DNA from: Acholeplasma sp. | GTDB taxonomy: Bacteria; Bacillota_I; Bacilli_A; Acholeplasmatales; Acholeplasmataceae | DNA: 64,000 bases | Direction of reading: 5' to 3' | Assembly (NCBI GenBank): GCA_012838065.1 | Contig: DUPY01000056.1 | Location: forward strand, 1 to 64,000 | In this document: in pieces, positions 1 through 7,736 of the stretch | How positions within the stretch are numbered: position 1 is the first letter of the stretch | How the letters are laid out: every line of letters begins with the position of its first letter | Program-made: the position numbers and the translations under genes | Notes under the pieces: model-generated | The model's input: the letters and a program-made list of their open reading frames with translations, nothing else | Databases searched by the model: none | What the model was told of the DNA's origin: nothing

Positions 1-53
1 AAAGCACTAAAGAGAGTTCTAATACTTTAATTCATTTCATTTACACAAACTTC

Positions 54-85
54 TTGACACTACCAAATGTAAGGGCTTTTATAAT
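54..85 (+). promoter_or_regulatory. possible promoter before superoxide reductase-like gene
   Basis: TTGACA at 54-59 and TATAAT at 80-85 are both consensus boxes, but the 20-base spacer is longer than the usual 17. If used, transcription would begin near 92, downstream of the first ATG at 88 and upstream of the ATG at 109. This makes the start of the gene uncertain. Confidence 0.3.
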
Positions 86-87
86 AA

Positions 88-531
88 ATGTATGATTTTT
101 ATTTAATTATGTTAAAATATAAATATGATACTTATGTGGTTTATACTCATAAAATACGCAATTTTTTGGAGGGCCGAACGCATAAAAATATTCAAGATTT
201 AACGTTTGAACAAAAGCGCAATTTACTGCTTAGCGATAACGTTTTTCAGTTTATAGCAAGTCATAACCTATTTAAACTTTCGAAGCATGAAATTTATTTA
301 AGAAAAACAGGCAACATCGTTACGATTACTGCGGGTTTGGATCATCCAATGATTGATGTACACCACATTAAGTTTATAATTATTGAAACAATGCATGGGA
401 CATTTTTACGACGATTTGAATTAAATAGTGAATCATCCGTGACGCTCTTTTTAGCACACGATGATGAAATTGAAAAAGTGTATGTTTATTGTTCTGTACA
501 TGGTTTATTACAATATACTGAATTCAAATGA
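88..531 (+). CDS. superoxide reductase-like (desulfoferrodoxin-type) protein
   Basis: The C-terminal half (about residues 62-145) matches the iron domain of superoxide reductase, which reduces superoxide to peroxide in the cytoplasm. The expected iron ligands are visible: His67 in SKHEI (the EKHxP position), His86 in DHPM, His92/93 in VHHI, and Cys135/His138 in CSVHGL. The usual Glu before the first His is Ser and the following Pro is lost. The first 60 residues contain no cysteine, so the N-terminal rubredoxin-like iron site of two-iron desulfoferrodoxins is absent. The start is uncertain: ATG 88 has a weak AAGGG 12 bases upstream, and ATG 109 fits the possible promoter better. The gene stands alone between a window edge and a hairpin. 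Confidence 0.75.
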   Translation: MYDFYLIMLKYKYDTYVVYTHKIRNFLEGRTHKNIQDLTFEQKRNLLLSDNVFQFIASHNLFKLSKHEIYLRKTGNIVTITAGLDHPMIDVHHIKFIIIETMHGTFLRRFELNSESSVTLFLAHDDEIEKVYVYCSVHGLLQYTEFK

Positions 532-537
532 AAACAA

Positions 538-575
538 GGCTATTTAAACAAAACGCTGTTTAAATAGCCTTATGA
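538..575 (+). terminator. hairpin terminator after superoxide reductase-like gene
   Basis: A perfect 12-bp inverted repeat (538-549 with 558-569) with an 8-base loop starts 6 bases after the stop codon. The T-tract is weak (ttatgattt). The A-rich run before the stem could serve the opposite strand. Confidence 0.6.
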
Positions 576-633
576 TTTCTACATACGTATATCTCGGAAA
601 AAGTCTTAATAACGCAATTATTCATGGAATTAC

Positions 634-662
634 TTGTTATTTTCCCTATTATTATTTATAAT
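634..662 (+). promoter_or_regulatory. promoter for cysS
   Basis: TTGTTA at 634-639, a 17-base spacer and TATAAT at 657-662, 27 bases before the cysS start. The -10 box lies inside a perfect 8+2+8 inverted repeat (648-665, centre TT). I looked for a T-box leader and saw none. Confidence 0.65.
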
Positions 663-688
663 AATACAAAGGGGAAGGAGTTTTTATA

Positions 689-1996
689 GTGATTAAAATA
701 TACAATACCCTTTCAAAAAAAGTAGAAACGTTTGAGCCATTACATAATGGAAAAGTAAATATGTATGTCTGCGGACCTACAGTTTATGGAGATATCCACG
801 TTGGCAACGCCAGACCGGTTATCTTTTTTGACTTTGTCAAACGTTATTTATCACACTTGAATTACGACGTATTTTACGTATCTAATATTACAGATATCGA
901 TGATCGAATTGTTGAAAAGGCAATTGAAGAAAAAACAAGTGAAGATATAATTGCCAATAAATACACGGAAGCATTTATTAATATTACAAAATCCATTGGG
1001 TCTAAATTACCTGACAAAATGCCAAAAGCAACGCACTATATATCTGATATGGTACGTTACATTGAAAAATTACTTAAAGATGGTTATGCATACGTTAAAG
1101 ACAGCGGCGTATATTTCCGTATAAGTAAAGTAAAAGATTACGGAAAACTAAGTGGCCAGATTTTAGAGAATCTTGAAGAAAATATTCGCATTGATAACGA
1201 AGATGATAAAGAAAATAGCAAAGACTTTGCTTTGTGGAAAAAAGTCGATGAAGGTGTCGAATTTGAAAGTCCATTTGGAAAGGGAAGACCTGGCTGGCAT
1301 ACGGAATGTGCGGTTATGAATCATGAAATATTCAATGGAGAAATAGATATTCATGGCGGTGGAGCAGACTTAATATTCCCACATCATGAAAATGAAATTG
1401 CTCAAACTGTTGCACATAGCGACCATCATCTTGCAAAATATTGGATGCATGTAGCACGTCTCAATATCGAAAATGTTAAAATGAGTAAGTCTTTGGGAAA
1501 CACAGTTTTAGTAAAAGACTTAATTAATGAGACAAATCCAAACGTATTTCGCTTACTTATTTTAGGTCATCAATATCGTCAACCAATTAATTACACAAGG
1601 GATTTATTGGACCAATATGAAAAGCAATATCAAAAATTAGAATCAACAGCAAAACGTGTGTTATTACAAATTAAAGATAACTATAAAAAAGAACTTGATA
1701 TAACGATTATTAAAAACGTTGAAGATGTTCTAAATGACGATTTTAACACACCAAATTTAATAACCATTCTCCAAGATTTAACCAAAGAGCTCAATAAAGA
1801 AACCGATTTGGAAAAATTAGGTGTGCTTTATTATACTTTTACCTATATTTTGGATATGATGGGAATTGATTTAAATATAAATTTAACGCATGAAATTTTA
1901 GATACATACGAAAAATGGCAAGTTGCACGCTCAAATAAAGATTTTGCAAGTGCAGACGTGCTCCGTAAAAAACTTATAGATCAAGGATGGCTTTAA
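689..1996 (+). CDS. cysS: cysteinyl-tRNA synthetase
   Basis: Class I aminoacyl-tRNA synthetase that charges tRNA-Cys in the cytoplasm. The HIGH-type motif HVGN follows the zinc cysteine in CGPTVYG near residue 29. Other zinc ligands are in ECAVMNHE and HGGGADLIFPHHENE, and the KMSKS loop reads VKMSKSLGN. Length 435 residues, slightly short of the common 460-470 because the C-terminal anticodon region is compact. The start is GTG at 689, preceded by a strong GGGGAAGGAG at 671-680. It opens the cysS-mrnC operon; mrnC starts two bases after its stop, as in Bacillus. Confidence 0.97.
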   Translation: MIKIYNTLSKKVETFEPLHNGKVNMYVCGPTVYGDIHVGNARPVIFFDFVKRYLSHLNYDVFYVSNITDIDDRIVEKAIEEKTSEDIIANKYTEAFINITKSIGSKLPDKMPKATHYISDMVRYIEKLLKDGYAYVKDSGVYFRISKVKDYGKLSGQILENLEENIRIDNEDDKENSKDFALWKKVDEGVEFESPFGKGRPGWHTECAVMNHEIFNGEIDIHGGGADLIFPHHENEIAQTVAHSDHHLAKYWMHVARLNIENVKMSKSLGNTVLVKDLINETNPNVFRLLILGHQYRQPINYTRDLLDQYEKQYQKLESTAKRVLLQIKDNYKKELDITIIKNVEDVLNDDFNTPNLITILQDLTKELNKETDLEKLGVLYYTFTYILDMMGIDLNINLTHEILDTYEKWQVARSNKDFASADVLRKKLIDQGWL

Positions 1997-1997
1997 T

Positions 1998-2384
1998 TTG
2001 AACGGATTAACACTAGCATATATTGGCGATGCTTATTACGAACTTTATATTAGAGAATACTTAATCGAAAGCGGCATCACGAATGTTGATAAACTCCACC
2101 AAAGAGCCATTCGTTTTACATCAGGTATTGCACAATCTAAAATTATTACACACTTTATAGATAACAACATTATTAATCAAGATGAAATCGATGCATATAA
2201 ACGCGGCCGTAACGCAAGTGGTCCAGGTAGAAAAAATATAGATGCCAAAACGTACCATCAAGCAACTGGTTTCGAATCATTAATAGGTTATTTATACACA
2301 AATAAACAGTTTGACCGATTAACTGAATTGCTAAAACAAGCAATTGAGATCATCGAGAAAGGAGATACACATGGCAAAGGCTAA
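1998..2384 (+). CDS. mrnC: Mini-ribonuclease III, 23S rRNA maturation
   Basis: RNase III-like catalytic domain without a dsRNA-binding domain, 128 residues, the Mini-III length. In Bacillus this enzyme trims 23S rRNA precursor ends. The catalytic helix AYIGDAYYELYIREYL (near residues 7-22) and the region RGRNASGPGRKN are family hallmarks. It starts at TTG 1998, one base after the cysS stop. The short gap to cysS and the conserved cysS-mrnC pairing support the start. Its last 14 bases overlap the start of the P-type ATPase gene, which suggests translational coupling. Confidence 0.93.
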   Translation: MNGLTLAYIGDAYYELYIREYLIESGITNVDKLHQRAIRFTSGIAQSKIITHFIDNNIINQDEIDAYKRGRNASGPGRKNIDAKTYHQATGFESLIGYLYTNKQFDRLTELLKQAIEIIEKGDTHGKG

Positions 2385-5142
2385 AAAGTTAGCAGAAGAA
2401 CTAGAAACTGAATTAACTGAATCTGCAGAAAATAAAGCAATTAAAACTGCACCAAAAAGAAGAAAAAAGCCTGCAACCGATATTAAAGAAATTATCAATG
2501 CTGATGATGTTTTAGTTGTCTCCAACACAAAACCGGTGGAAACAGCTGTTAAAAAACCTGCAAAAAAAGCTCCAGTTAAAAAAGAAAAAGGACCTAAAAC
2601 AGTCTTTATTGAAGAAATTATTGAAGCTAAACATGAAACATTAAATTTTACAGAAGAAAAAGTTGAAGTTAAATCATTTGATATTAAAGACCAAGTAAAG
2701 AAAAAGGAAGAAATCGTTGTTGAGCGATTCAATCCTGACGTTTCTATTGGTTTATCAACAGAACAATACGAAGCTCGTGTTATGGCTGGGCTTGCAAACA
2801 TTGGAAACACAGGAAGTACAAAAACTGTTGGTGGTATCATTTTAAGTAACGTTGTTACATTCTTTAACCTTTTAAACTTCTTGATTGCAGCATGGATTAT
2901 TAGTAGTGGTGCACATATTAAGAACCTTGCGTTTTTATTTGTTGTAACTGCAAATATTACTATTGGTATTATCCAAGAAATTCGTTCAAAACGAACAATT
3001 GACAAATTAAGTTTATTAAGTGCTCCAACAGCCCTTGTAGTCCGTGATGAAATTGAAGTTGAAGTTGCAGTATCAGATGTTGTTATTGATGATATCTTAA
3101 GACTTTCAGCAGGACGCCAAATTCCAACCGATGCAGTTGTAAGAAGTGGCCAAGTTGAAGTGAATGAATCTTTACTTACTGGTGAATCAGATGCAATCGT
3201 TAAAAAAGTGGGAGACCCACTTTATTCAGGTTCATTTGTTATATCGGGTAGTTGTTATGCACAAACAGTTGCAGTAGGTAAAGATATATATATTGAAAAA
3301 TTAAGTGATCAAGCGCGCAAATATCGTAAACCGAAATCCGAATTACTTGGCTCATTAAAATTACTTATTCGTATCATTGGGGTATTAATCTTGCCAATTG
3401 CAGGAGTCTTGTTTTACATGATGGCTCAAAACAATAACATTACTGAAATGAGCGGTGAAGTATACCGTCAAGCAGTTTTAAGTACAACAGGTGCGATGAT
3501 TGGTATGATTCCATCAGGCTTATTCCTGCTTACTAGTATGGCGTTAGCCGTAGGTGTTATTAGACTTGCTCAAAATAATACACTTGTTCAAGAATTATAC
3601 TGTATTGAAATGCTTGCACGCGTTGATATGTTGTGTTTAGACAAAACAGGTACAATTACCGATGGTACAATGAGCGTTCATAGTGTCATCGAATTTAAAA
3701 ATGAAACAGGTCTAACATTAAAAAATATTATTTCAGCTATGTTAAATGCAGAAGATGATCATAACTTAACTTCGAGAGCTTTAATGGAACGCTTTGGTAC
3801 AGCTAAAAAAATTCGTTTTAGTAACCATATTTCATTTTCAAGTCAAAGAAAGTTTAGCGCTGTACAATTTGACCGTTATGGTACATTTGTTCTTGGTGCT
3901 CCTGAATTTGTCATTAAAGATGAAAATTATGATGCTATTTTAGGTGAAGTTAATAAACAAGCAGCAGCAGGATACCGCGTATTAGTTGTTGCCCATTCAA
4001 AAGGCAAGATCGTTGATCAAAGAGTTGATGGCAAACTTAATGCAATTGCACTTATTATGATTGAAGATACAATTCGACCAGATGCGATTGAAACCATTGA
4101 ATACTTTAAACAACATGGTGTTGGTATTAAAGTTATTTCAGGTGACAATCCAATGACTGTATCAAGAATAAGTCAACGTGCTGGTATTCAAGGTGCTGAT
4201 AAGTATATTAGTTTAGAAGGTGCAACAGATAAAGATGTTGTTCGTTATGCAGCACAATATACAGTCTTTGGTAGAGTAAATCCTAACCAAAAGAAAATTT
4301 TAATCCAAGCTCTTAAAAATGAAGGACATACAGTCGCGATGACTGGTGATGGTGTTAACGATATACTAGCCTTAAAGGAAGCAGATACATCAATTGCAAT
4401 GGCTAGCGGTAGTGAAGCTGCAAGAAACGTTGCCCACCTTGTATTACTTGATTCAAACTTCTCATCTATGCCAAAAGTTGTGGCTGAAGGACGTCGCGTT
4501 ATCAATAACGTACAACGTGTATCAACGTTATTCTTAACAAAAACTATTTTTTCATTATTGCTTGCGATTATGGCAATTATTCGAAAAGGCGAATATCCAA
4601 TTCAACCAGTTCAACTCGCACTTATCGACTACTTAGTCATTGGAGTACCATCATTTTTCTTAGCGCTTGAGCCAAACAACAAGCAAGTTAAAGGTAAGTT
4701 CTTGTGGAACATTATTCGTAGTTCACTTCCTGGTGCCCTAGTAGTTCTAATTAACAGCTTAATTATTTTTGCATTAGCACCAGCATTAAATATGGATTCA
4801 GCTGTAACATCAACATTAATTGTTATTACAGCAACCGTCACATGTTTAATGGTACTTTTAAGAGTTTCTTTACCATTTAATACAATGCGTAAAGTTTTAT
4901 TCTTAACGATGTGTACACTCTTTGTTTTAGCTGTATTATTCATACCAAACTATTTAGAGTTTGTACCATTCTTTAAATTATCTATTATGCCAAACTCACC
5001 AATTTTAGATACAGGACAAATTTTACTCATCTTAGTACTTGCCCAAGCAACATATCCAATGATGTATATTGTCGCTAATATCTATGGCTGGATAACATCA
5101 TTCATTAAACATTTAATTAAAAAGATTACCGAATTACAATAA
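2371..5142 (+). CDS. P-type cation-translocating ATPase with Lys-rich N-terminal tail
   Basis: Membrane ion pump. Motifs: LLTGES (actuator), DKTGTITDG with phosphorylated Asp424, MTGDGVND hinge, and about ten membrane segments. The M4 motif is IPSGL, not the PEGL of calcium pumps or the CPC of metal pumps, so the ion cannot be named. The sequence around IPSGLFLLTS and VQELYCIEMLARVD resembles the streptococcal Exp7-type group. The first ~110 residues are a charged extension rich in Lys, Ala and Pro (for example KKPAKKAPVKKEKGPK). ATG 2371 is chosen because AAAGGAG lies 7 bases upstream; the frame is open further 5'. The gene sits between mrnC and rlmB, where Bacillus has no such gene. Confidence 0.88.
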   Translation: MAKAKKLAEELETELTESAENKAIKTAPKRRKKPATDIKEIINADDVLVVSNTKPVETAVKKPAKKAPVKKEKGPKTVFIEEIIEAKHETLNFTEEKVEVKSFDIKDQVKKKEEIVVERFNPDVSIGLSTEQYEARVMAGLANIGNTGSTKTVGGIILSNVVTFFNLLNFLIAAWIISSGAHIKNLAFLFVVTANITIGIIQEIRSKRTIDKLSLLSAPTALVVRDEIEVEVAVSDVVIDDILRLSAGRQIPTDAVVRSGQVEVNESLLTGESDAIVKKVGDPLYSGSFVISGSCYAQTVAVGKDIYIEKLSDQARKYRKPKSELLGSLKLLIRIIGVLILPIAGVLFYMMAQNNNITEMSGEVYRQAVLSTTGAMIGMIPSGLFLLTSMALAVGVIRLAQNNTLVQELYCIEMLARVDMLCLDKTGTITDGTMSVHSVIEFKNETGLTLKNIISAMLNAEDDHNLTSRALMERFGTAKKIRFSNHISFSSQRKFSAVQFDRYGTFVLGAPEFVIKDENYDAILGEVNKQAAAGYRVLVVAHSKGKIVDQRVDGKLNAIALIMIEDTIRPDAIETIEYFKQHGVGIKVISGDNPMTVSRISQRAGIQGADKYISLEGATDKDVVRYAAQYTVFGRVNPNQKKILIQALKNEGHTVAMTGDGVNDILALKEADTSIAMASGSEAARNVAHLVLLDSNFSSMPKVVAEGRRVINNVQRVSTLFLTKTIFSLLLAIMAIIRKGEYPIQPVQLALIDYLVIGVPSFFLALEPNNKQVKGKFLWNIIRSSLPGALVVLINSLIIFALAPALNMDSAVTSTLIVITATVTCLMVLLRVSLPFNTMRKVLFLTMCTLFVLAVLFIPNYLEFVPFFKLSIMPNSPILDTGQILLILVLAQATYPMMYIVANIYGWITSFIKHLIKKITELQ

Positions 5143-5143
5143 T

Positions 5144-5169
5144 AGGCGCGTTTGCGCCTTTGTTGTTTC
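5144..5169 (+). terminator. terminator after P-type ATPase
   Basis: AGGCGC (5144-5149) pairs with GCGCCT (5154-5159) around a 4-base loop and is followed by ttgttgttt. It begins two bases after the stop codon. Confidence 0.6.
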
Positions 5170-5225
5170 AAAAAATAATAGATTTTATAAGTTTTAAGAA
5201 GTAAAATGAAAGTGGGGTGAACAAT

Positions 5226-5921
5226 ATGATTATTTTTGGAAAAAACGTTGTTAAAGAAGCAATATTTGCAAAAAGACCAATCTTTAATCTCTATCTTGAC
5301 AAAAAATTCAATGACGATAAGTTTCTACAATTTTTGACAGATAAAAAGATTAAGTTTGAACAAAAAACAAAAGAAGAACTCAATAAACTTACTGATAATC
5401 AACTACACCAAGGTGTTGTTGCCAACGTTAAAGACTACGAATACCATGAATTAAAAAACATCATGGACACAAGTAAGAAACAACGCTTTATTATTTTAGA
5501 CGGCATTGAAGATCCTCACAATTTAGGTGCGATTTTAAGAACTGCTGAAGCTGTTCAATTAGACGGCATAATTATGAGTAAGAAAAATCAAGTGCCACTT
5601 AATGGAACGGTTGCTAAAGTTTCTAGTGGCGCAATAGAACACGTAAAAGTTATATTAGTAAACAATATTAATCAAGCGATAAAAGATTTGCAAGATAACC
5701 ACATTTTTGTAGTGGGAACAGATGGAAGTGCACAAGCACTTTACACTGAGATCGATAACCAACAATCGCTTGCAGTTATTTTGGGTCACGAAGGTCAAGG
5801 TATGCGTCACCTCGTGAAACAAAATTGTGACATGCTAGTAAAAATACCTATGTATGGAAAAGTCAATTCGTTAAATGTCAGTGTAGCTGCTGCACTTTTA
5901 ATGTATGCGACGCTTAAATGA
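5226..5921 (+). CDS. rlmB: 23S rRNA 2'-O-ribose methyltransferase, RlmB family
   Basis: SpoU-type SPOUT methyltransferase, probably acting on G2251 of 23S rRNA. An N-terminal substrate-binding domain (about residues 1-75) is followed by the knotted domain with motif 1 NLGAILRTA, motif 2 LGHEGQGM and motif 3 IPMYGKVNSLNVSVA. ATG 5226 is preferred over the in-frame GTG 5217 because the GGGGTG ribosome-binding sequence overlaps that GTG and is well spaced from the ATG. The end overlaps the next gene by 17 bases. The Bacillus neighbour rae1/yacP that normally follows is missing here. Confidence 0.92.
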   Translation: MIIFGKNVVKEAIFAKRPIFNLYLDKKFNDDKFLQFLTDKKIKFEQKTKEELNKLTDNQLHQGVVANVKDYEYHELKNIMDTSKKQRFIILDGIEDPHNLGAILRTAEAVQLDGIIMSKKNQVPLNGTVAKVSSGAIEHVKVILVNNINQAIKDLQDNHIFVVGTDGSAQALYTEIDNQQSLAVILGHEGQGMRHLVKQNCDMLVKIPMYGKVNSLNVSVAAALLMYATLK

Positions 5922-6408
5922 TTATGAGATCGTCTACTTGGCACAAACAGAATACGATGAGGCGTTAATTGAACTTTTAATTAACAAATATCGTAACCTC
6001 ATATGGAAAAACATTCACTTACTTAATGTGCCATATATGGATCAAGATGATTTTTTTCAAGAAGGCTGTTTGCTTTTAATCAAAAGCACTAAGTATTTTA
6101 ATGAAAAATATGGCAAGACATTTACGAAATATTTCGAATTAATTTTAAAAAGACATTTTTATTCCTTACTAGCAAAATTACCAAAATATATCATTGATGC
6201 AAACGAAGTTATGTCAAAAAACGATTATTACATTGAAGATTCTAATGATATTCCAGAATTCTTAACACCCCTTGAAGCCTATGTCTTTCAGTATTACTTT
6301 ATAGAAAATGTTCCGATTAAGGAAATAGTTAAGGATAATAAGTATAATCGTAAACAAATTTACAACACAATTTATAGAATTAAAGAAAAATATAAAAACA
6401 TGATATAA
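5905..6408 (+). CDS. sigma-70 family RNA polymerase sigma factor, SigH position
   Basis: A 167-residue sigma-factor-like protein. Region 2 spans about residues 20-85 (YMDQDDFFQEGCLLLIKS, then a KTFTKYFELILKRHFY helix). A region 4-type helix-turn-helix follows at about 120-165 (LTPLEAYVFQYYFIENVPIKEI). It lies exactly where Bacillus has sigH (rlmB-yacP-sigH-rpmG-secE-nusG) but is shorter than the usual 210-220 residues and quite divergent. ATG 5905 lies inside the end of rlmB, so translation is probably coupled. The regulon cannot be read from the sequence; a stress, competence or recombination role as for SigH-like factors is inference. Confidence 0.75.
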   Translation: MRRLNDYEIVYLAQTEYDEALIELLINKYRNLIWKNIHLLNVPYMDQDDFFQEGCLLLIKSTKYFNEKYGKTFTKYFELILKRHFYSLLAKLPKYIIDANEVMSKNDYYIEDSNDIPEFLTPLEAYVFQYYFIENVPIKEIVKDNKYNRKQIYNTIYRIKEKYKNMI

Positions 6409-6422
6409 TATCATAATAAAAG

Positions 6423-6451
6423 TTGACTATGTCATTTGTAAATGTTACAAT
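6423..6451 (+). promoter_or_regulatory. promoter for rpmG-secE-nusG
   Basis: TTGACT at 6423-6428 and TACAAT at 6446-6451 are separated by exactly 17 bases, 14 bases after the sigma factor gene and 34 bases before the rpmG start. Confidence 0.75.
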
Positions 6452-6485
6452 ACATTTGCAATTGACCACAAGGAGTGGTTTTTTA

Positions 6486-6635
6486 ATGCGCGAAAAAGTA
6501 ATATTGGTATGTAGTGACTGTCTCGGTCGAAATTACACAACAACAAAAAATAAACAAGTACAAAAAACAAGACTAGAAGTTGTTAAATTTTGCCCTAGAT
6601 GTAACAAACATACGTTACATAAAGAAAGTAAATAG
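6486..6635 (+). CDS. rpmG: 50S ribosomal protein L33
   Basis: A 49-residue zinc-ribbon L33 with CSDC and CPRC pairs (the four-cysteine zinc-binding form). ATG 6486 is the true start. It is preceded by AAGGAG at 6470-6475, and the predicted transcription start near 6458 excludes the longer in-frame ATG at 6423. The rpmG-secE-nusG order is the standard low-GC Gram-positive arrangement; secE begins 11 bases after its stop. Confidence 0.95.
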   Translation: MREKVILVCSDCLGRNYTTTKNKQVQKTRLEVVKFCPRCNKHTLHKESK

Positions 6636-6646
6636 GAGGCATATCA

Positions 6647-7072
6647 ATGGCTATCAAGGAAAAGAATACACAAAAACAAAGTAAATTATTAGAAGTTTTA
6701 ACGACAGAATATAAATGGGAAAACTTGCTATTAGGTATTTTAGCAACACTATCAGCTGCGTTAGCGCTTATCATTATTATTGGTAAGGGACCACTTACAA
6801 TTAGTCCTGAATTCCCAATTTTAGGAACTGGCAATAACGGTTTAATCTTTGCATGGATTTTATTTATCATTTCAATCTTTGGATTATTCTTAGTTATTTA
6901 TCCATTTTTCTTACCAGCGCTTCCAGAAATCAAAAAAATTACTTGGGCTACTAAAAAACAATTTTTACAAGACGCTGCTCGTGTCATTATCTTTACTTTA
7001 ATAGTTACTGGTTTTATTTTCGCTTTCGACTTAATCGCAACTCAACTTATTGGATTGTTAGGTGCTAACTAA
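6647..7072 (+). CDS. secE: preprotein translocase subunit SecE, with extra N-terminal membrane segments
   Basis: SecE clamps SecY in the plasma-membrane translocon. The conserved amphipathic helix PEIKKITWATKKQFLQD (near residues 93-109) and the following membrane helix (about 113-137) are typical. At 141 residues it is about twice the length of single-helix SecE of Bacillus. Two additional hydrophobic segments (about residues 26-46 and 66-90) give a three-helix form like that of E. coli. An AGGAGGC site precedes ATG 6647. Its stop overlaps the nusG start by one base. Confidence 0.9.
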   Translation: MAIKEKNTQKQSKLLEVLTTEYKWENLLLGILATLSAALALIIIIGKGPLTISPEFPILGTGNNGLIFAWILFIISIFGLFLVIYPFFLPALPEIKKITWATKKQFLQDAARVIIFTLIVTGFIFAFDLIATQLIGLLGAN

Positions 7073-7611
7073 TGAGTCGTAAAGTCAGATGGTACATTAT
7101 TCAAACATACTCTGGCTACGAAAACGCTGTAAAACAAGACTTAGAACGTCGTGTTGAAAGTATGGGTATGTCTGACTACATCTTTAGAATTGTCGTACCA
7201 GAAGAAACAATTATTGAGAAAAAAGCAGACGGAAAAGATAAAGAAAAAGTACGTCAAATTTTTCCAGGTTATGTATTCGTAGAAATGGAAGTTACCGATG
7301 AATCATGGTTCGTTGTACGTAATACACCACGTGTTACAGGTTTCCTAGGATCAAGCGGTGGAGGAACAAAACCGGTACCACTTGCAGATGATGAAATTAA
7401 TGCTATCTTATTAAAAGTTGGTATTATTAGTAAACCAAACTATGATCATTTCTTAAACAAAACAGTTGAAATCGTTAAAGGCCCATATTCAGGTATGAAA
7501 GGTGAAGTTACCTTTGTTGATTCAGACCAAGAGAAAGTGATTGTTGCAATCGATTTCTTTGGTAGATCAACTCCAACCGAAGTTGGTGTCGAAGACATTG
7601 AAGAAAGATAA
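7072..7611 (+). CDS. nusG: transcription termination/antitermination factor NusG
   Basis: NusG binds RNA polymerase and modulates pausing and termination. The N-terminal NGN domain begins RKVRWYIIQTYSGYENAV and contains IFPGYVFVEM. The C-terminal KOW domain contains VEIVKGPYSGMKGEV and ends FFGRSTPTEVGVEDIE. 179 residues, the normal length. It starts at ATG 7072 in a TAATG overlap with secE. A strong terminator begins at the stop codon, so the rpmG-secE-nusG unit ends here and does not run into the ribosomal protein genes. Confidence 0.97.
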   Translation: MSRKVRWYIIQTYSGYENAVKQDLERRVESMGMSDYIFRIVVPEETIIEKKADGKDKEKVRQIFPGYVFVEMEVTDESWFVVRNTPRVTGFLGSSGGGTKPVPLADDEINAILLKVGIISKPNYDHFLNKTVEIVKGPYSGMKGEVTFVDSDQEKVIVAIDFFGRSTPTEVGVEDIEER

Positions 7612-7633
7612 GCCTATTCTTAGGCTTTTTTTT
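7611..7633 (+). terminator. rho-independent terminator after nusG
   Basis: AGCCTA (7611-7616) and TAGGCT (7621-7626) form a stem with a TTCT loop, followed by an uninterrupted T run to about 7633. The stem begins at the last base of the nusG stop. Confidence 0.85.
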
Positions 7634-7675
7634 ACGCTTTATCGTATTTTATAAACATGCTTGTTTTAATTCGCA

Positions 7676-7684
7676 TGATATAAT
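7676..7684 (+). promoter_or_regulatory. extended -10 promoter before ABC transporter
   Basis: TGATATAAT (TG at 7676-7677, TATAAT at 7679-7684) is a consensus extended -10 element with no clear -35 box, 52 bases before the ATG. Confidence 0.5.
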
Positions 7685-7736
7685 AAAAATAATCTTAAGC
7701 ATATTTTTTATAAAGTTGGGCAAAGGAGGCGTTACA

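Noticed and set aside
570-688. Possible T-box leader before cysS
   Set aside because: No T-box sequence, specifier hairpin or terminator/antiterminator pair is visible; only a normal promoter and ribosome-binding site.
2331-3005. Minus-strand open frame of 224 codons inside the P-type ATPase gene
   Set aside because: Lies antisense to a well-supported gene, has low-complexity composition mirroring that gene, and matches no family.
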